Below are positions 59,535 through 64,000 of a DNA stretch of 64,000 nt, one piece after another. Numbering within the stretch: position 1 is the first letter of the stretch; the number at the start of each line of letters is the position of its first letter. The position numbers were made by a program, and so were the translations under genes. The DNA lies in NCBI RefSeq assembly GCF_036785885.1, contig NC_092312.1:10930001-10994000 (forward strand). The letters run 5' to 3'. The notes beneath the pieces were generated by a model. It worked only from the letters and a program-made list of their open reading frames with translations. It was not told the origin of the DNA and made no database searches. The DNA is from Coffea arabica. Taxonomy: Eukaryota > Streptophyta > Magnoliopsida > Gentianales > Rubiaceae.

Positions 59535-60925
59535 ATAGATTCAAAAACATTTTGAATTCCTTGTTTTTGCCTCTGTTTTTGAAAAACTGTTTTTCACATT
59601 CCAAATACTACAGTAAATGTGTATTTCCAAAACAACTCAAAAAATACCATATCCAAACATTATATCAAAAACAACTCCATATGTATATTTCAATTTGTAT
59701 ATTTCAATTATGTATATTATATATATTATATTAATATAAATTAAAATATACAAATTGAAAATAATATATTTATATATTTATATATTATATAAATATTTAT
59801 ATACATTAATATTATACATAATATAATATAATTTACATAATGTGTAATATTGTATACATAAATGTATAAATATTTATACATAATATATTATGTACATTAT
59901 ATTATAATATATACATTATTAATGTATAATATTATTATGTACATTATTGTGTATAATAATGTTATGTATAATATATAATATACATAATATGTAATAATGT
60001 AATAATGTATATTATGTATAATATATTATGTTATGTATATTATATTATATATATACAATATTATGTATATTATACAAATTGAAAATTATATATTATATAT
60101 TTATAAATTATATAAATATTTATATAATGAAATATACAGTAAATATTACAAATTGAAATATTATATAAACACCATATTTATAATATTATAATATTTATAA
60201 TTAATATTAATGTATATTATATATACTAAATATTTATATATTTATTTATACATATTATAAATATTTTATTTTATTTAAAAAATATTTTTATATATTTATA
60301 ATATATTTATATAAATATTATATATTATATATAATATAATACATAATATAATACATAATATATATTATATATATTATACATTTATAATTATACATTTATA
60401 AATATATTTATATTATGTATTATATATAATATAATACATTTATAATGCATTTATATATTTTTATATAAATATATTTATTTATAAATGTTTATAAATGTAT
60501 TATAAATGTATAAATTTATATTTATATAAAAATTATAATTTATAATTTATACATTTATACATTTATATAATATTCATTTAAAGTTTATACATTTATAATA
60601 ATATACATTTATAAATATATTTATGTTATGTATTATATATAATATAATACATTTATATATTTTTATATAAATATTTATAAATGTATTGTAAATGCATAAA
60701 TGTATATAAATATAAAAATTATAAATTATAAAAATACTCAAAAATATGTTTTAAAAATGCCTCTAGAAATAATCCAAAAAACATCTACAGTAAAAGTTTT
60801 TCATATAGTTTTTTAAAATAACCCCAAAAACAACTAATCCAAATGGACTTGTATTTCAAAAACGAAATGCTATAGCACTGTTTTTGAAAAACAACCCCAA
60901 AAATAACTAATCCAAACGGAGCAAT
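59535..60925. mobile_element. MITE-like ends enclosing a hyper-AT tract
   Basis: The left piece (59535-59660: TTTTTGAAAAACTG, ACTACAGTAAATGTG, ATATCCAAACA) and right piece (60735-60925: ATCTACAGTAAAAGTTTTTC, CTAATCCAAATGG, GTTTTTGAAAAAC, CTAATCCAAACGG) look like parts of one MITE type. Between them lies about 1.1 kb of nearly pure A/T. The right piece contains two similar halves, so the structure may be composite. Confidence 0.5.
59640..60735. repeat. Hyper-AT low-complexity tract, about 1.1 kb
   Basis: Almost only A and T, with recurring words such as ATATTATGTATAATATA, ACATTTATAAATATAT and TTATATAAATATTTATA. Several longer blocks repeat with changes: compare 60365-60440 with 60600-60665, both ACATTTATAAATATATTTAT followed by the same TATGTATTATATATAATATA. 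It grew at least partly by local duplication. Confidence 0.9.
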
Positions 60926-61146
60926 TGTTTTCTTAAAAATGAGGGAACCTAGTGCAAAAAAAAAAAAAAAAATAGAGAAGATCAAGGCTACTAAAGTGAT
61001 GATATCACATTGGTACTATAATAATAATACCAAACAAAGCCCTTGCATCAAATTATTTTGGAATGAAATGAAACTTTTGAAACAGTTGCATTGACACTCT
61101 CATAGGGTGAATAATAATAAGTTGAGTTCTCAAATATATAGATTAC

Positions 61147-61425
61147 CTGTAGGTCATTGCACAGCATGCCTGGAACAATATCATCGGCTGAACCAATGAT
61201 TATAATAGGAAATTTAGGATGAAAGCACATGACTCAAATACTATGGCCTTCAAGCATTCGGAGACAATTTTTGACTTGATCATCCCACAGGTAATTGAAG
61301 TAAGACATGAAAAGGAGATCAAAATTGTATATAAATTTCGACTATTTAATATATCATAAGTATATGAGGATATGAAAAGCAAACCTTAATAGTGGGATCA
61401 TCAAGATCCAATGATTAGTTAAACC
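61147..61425 (-). pseudogene. Relic of a coatomer beta-prime (COPB2) WD40 exon pair
   Basis: On the minus strand, LIIGS with a one-base shift into DDPTIK corresponds to the WD40 text LITGSDD.TIK. After a gap, W-DDQVKNCLRMLEGHSI, a stop, then VMCFHPKFPIIIIGSADD match the coatomer beta-prime segment with LEGH...VCFHPELPIITGSED. It has an in-frame stop and a frameshift, and no neighbouring exons could be found. Donor-like GTAATC follows at 61146, so it is probably a genomic fragment, not a processed copy. Confidence 0.65.
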
Positions 61426-62346
61426 TTGCTTCCACCAAAACTGGAACAATTAAAAAAAAAGTAGCTTCTAAAAAAAAATACAATCCATTGATATCTTATC
61501 ATACATATATAACAATGCTAATATGGAAAAAAGAACATCAGATTTTTGAATCAAAGAACTTAAATAACAAAAGACAAGCTTTAACAAATCTAATCAAGGA
61601 ACATAAGAGGGAGTAGGGTAGCAAAATAAGGATACCTTCACGAAGGATTGAAATGGAAACCACAAGGAAAGGAAAGGGGAAGAGGAACAACCTATGGTAT
61701 GAACCATAACCAGCTGAACCAATGATATTTTGTATTAACAACCCCCGTTATTGTAGCTACCTCAAAAATCAGCTCAACAAATGCTATAGAAGGGAAAAAG
61801 TTTTGCAGTTACACTTCAAAGATGCTTTCCAAGAGGTTCCTCATCTCTCATGCATTACTCCTATCTTAAAGATGCCATAATTGCTCATTCTAATTAATCC
61901 ACTATTTGTATGAGTTCAATTGCACATGTAGAAGTTTAGGAGAGGAAACAATTACACCTCCACTATGGAGTAGTCAATTAATCATCATCTTGATACATTC
62001 ATATAGTCTGAATGATGCTTCGATTATTGAATTTAATTAGTCCCACTCTTTGCCCAGTTCAATTGCTTGACTTACCGTTTGCAATAATTCCAAGTTCACC
62101 CAACTATCTTTTTGTGTTAACTACAGATCTACGAATGGTTAAAAAGGTAAAACTGTCACTACTACCACATAAGTAGAATTTGAGAATATAATCATCATCC
62201 CACCAAGGGTACGCTTGTCAACTCACATAGCAATAAGTATAGCATGCTTGCACTCAAAGCTGAATCAATTGTGCTATGACGACATGTTACCTAAATTGCC
62301 CCTAAAAAAAGCAGATGAAAAATAAACAACAGTCAAACACCAACTC

Positions 62347-62349
<3 letters not shown>
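61426..62349. other. Unannotated stretch, no gene supported
   Basis: AT-rich. May include further worn pieces of the coatomer relic, but nothing can be read in frame. Confidence 0.35.

Positions 62350-62399
<50 letters not shown>
62350..62399. repeat. (TA)n microsatellite
   Basis: About 25 uninterrupted AT units. Confidence 0.97.
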
Positions 62400-62401
<2 letters not shown>

Positions 62402-62734
62402 ATACAATTCTAAGACTGCTTCCACATTGTCAAACCCACATATTCAGCTTAACTGATTGGTTTATATCAATGATGTTTGTCATGCTCCAAATTAATGGGT
62501 TTTTTTTTTTTTTTTTTTACTAAGCAGATTGTAATCATTTGTTTACTGAGAAAATTACACCTTACAGAAAGCTTTTAGATTTTTTTTCCAATTTCAACTT
62601 CATATATCTTAAGTTGCAATAGAATCAGAAATACACCGTCTTAATCACTATCAAGTCAAACCACCCACTCGCAGGCTACGCGTGGACCGCTTCAAGAAAA
62701 AAAAAAAAATATATATATATATATATACATAAAC

Positions 62735-62842
62735 ATGCGTCTATTCAATATTCATTATTATATCTGTAATGTATTTCTGTGACCTCCAATGCGTCTATTC
62801 AATATTCATTATTATATCTGTAATGTATTTCTGTGACCTCCA
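62735..62842 (+). repeat. Perfect 54-bp tandem duplication
   Basis: The unit starting ATGCGTCTATTCAATATTC occurs at 62735-62788 and again without change at 62789-62842. It follows a (TA)n run at 62709-62727. Confidence 0.93.
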
Positions 62843-62950
62843 ATGTCTAGTTTGCGTCCTGCAGAGAATAGCAACGGCCATGCTACGTTAATTGAGACTT
62901 GACTTCTCTCTCTTTAATGTTGCAGAACAAAACCATGTCAAAGGAACTTG

Positions 62951-63236
62951 GGCTGCGGTTAGATTGAAAATTTTGACAAGAGATTTGAATTTCTCATAGA
63001 CTTCATTTGGATTGAAATTTTTCATTAAGGATTTGAAATCCACTCAAATCACTCTCGTTGTTTAGATGTCTTAAGAGGCATTTGGGTGCATAATTTATTT
63101 ATTATATAAATACATTTTAAACTCTAGAATAATTGATAATTTATAAATCCAAATACCTTGTAAGTAATCTAAACAAACAGAGAGATCTAAGAGAATTTCA
63201 AATCTTTTGTCAAATCCCTCAACCCAAACGCAACCA
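62951..63236. mobile_element. MITE with GGTTGCG ends
   Basis: The left end GGCTGCGGTTAGATTGAAAA with ACAAGAGATTTGAATTTC, and the right end TTCAAATCTTTTGTCAAATC with CAACCCAAACGCAACC, are inverted copies. About 285 bases, non-coding. A second, partial copy of the right arm occurs at 63390-63420. Confidence 0.72.
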
Positions 63237-64000
63237 TAAATTCTTATAATTTTCCACGTTATCTGGAAAGTATTTAGATTTGTAAATTTTCAATTATTCT
63301 AATATTTAAAATATATTTTAAAAATTGATATATTACAAAGCCAAATGCCTATCAAGTAATAAAAACAACTAGAGCTATTTTGAATGGATTTAAAATCTTT
63401 CATCAAAATTTTCAATCCAGTCTTGTATTGTTCTTCGCAGTCTCATGCAAACAAATAATGGGTTTGCTCCTCAACTGATTATTTTAACTAATGATAGATT
63501 CTGATTTTGGACAATCAGTTCTTGCTATGTTCTTGAGTGCTCTTGTATTCTAATTATATATCTTTTCAATGACCAAGAAAGCTAAAGCAATTATATATCA
63601 TCTAAGAGTAGCTTTTGCTGGACCTGATTATTTTCTATAATCAATTTTTATAATCAAATTTTGCAAATTCTAAAGCAACCAAGAACAAGGCCAATATCTT
63701 CACCAACTTTTGCGCGTCCTGTGCCAATTCAAAGAGTGAAAGCAATACAAATTTGGAGACAGGAACACAACCTATTTCCCAAAAAACCAGTAGAGGGAGA
63801 AATCAAATAATTTCGCTTGAAACCGGCAAGGCCATCCCAATAAATAGAAATGGCCCTGGACTACTAATTGCTCCCAGCAACCCCACAAAGAAGAGGGATG
63901 TGGCACTGAGCAAACAAGTAACTTCAATAGACTAAACGAGAATGAAGCCGTCTGGAAGAGCAGCCTTTCGCATGAGGGTTGAGAGGCTCGTGGGCCTGAC
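63237..64000. other. Right edge, partial MITE copy then unclassified sequence
   Basis: 63250-63420 (ending AAAATCTTTCATCAAAATTTT) repeats the arm of the preceding MITE in part. From about 63690 the sequence becomes GC-richer, and an open frame at 63753-63935 (plus) has no domain I recognise. It could be the edge of a gene or element outside the window. Confidence 0.35.

Noticed and set aside
59640-60735. Hyper-AT tract considered as inserted organelle DNA
   Set aside because: No organelle gene, rRNA or tRNA text is visible, and the words are low-complexity repeats.
63753-63935. 60-residue open frame, plus strand, near the right edge
   Set aside because: Composition is GC-richer than its surroundings, but nothing recognisable; cannot be judged without sequence beyond the window.

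Overview
The window is nuclear DNA of a flowering plant, most likely a eudicot. It has widely spaced genes with many GT-AG introns, plant-specific protein families (CBP60, class VIII myosin, the bifunctional riboflavin kinase/FMN hydrolase), nuclear tRNA-Asp genes, tRNA-derived SINEs, hAT elements and many MITEs. I cannot fix the species from sequence alone.

Layout. (1) 1-3.4 kb: 5' part of a riboflavin kinase/FMN hydrolase gene on the minus strand, running off the left edge. (2) 5.4-7.3 kb: a decayed F-box/LRR relic, then a duplicated segment carrying two tRNA-Asp(GUC) genes with a MITE between them. (3) 8.0-11.2 kb: a minus-strand gene whose six exons join in frame into a 435-residue protein with the N-terminal extension, IQ motifs, coiled coil and tail of a class VIII myosin but no motor domain. 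(4) 13-17.7 kb: repeats, including a 1.35 kb long-inverted-repeat element. (5) 17.69-23.05 kb: a complete hAT transposon with TIRs and a perfect 8-bp target duplication, holding a broken transposase gene and a captured, internally deleted fragment of elongation factor 2. (6) 23.2-28.4 kb: an intact eIF3 subunit j gene (227 aa). (7) 30.0-46.2 kb: an intact 19-exon gene for APC4 of the anaphase-promoting complex (769 aa), with two transposon-derived elements in its introns. (8) 47.5-52.9 kb: an intact CBP60-type calmodulin-binding protein gene (633 aa) on the minus strand, convergent with APC4. (9) 53-64 kb: a gene-poor repeat zone with SINEs, nested MITEs, a hyper-AT tract of about 1.1 kb and a relic of a coatomer beta-prime gene.

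The genes are unrelated housekeeping or regulatory genes, as is usual in plants; none form an operon or pathway cluster. Exon boundaries were placed by hand from splice sites and family similarity recalled from memory. The sums of exon lengths keep an open frame through the complete models (headless myosin, eIF3j, APC4, CBP60), which is the main internal check. The most unusual items are the motor-less class VIII myosin gene and the hAT element carrying an EF2 fragment.
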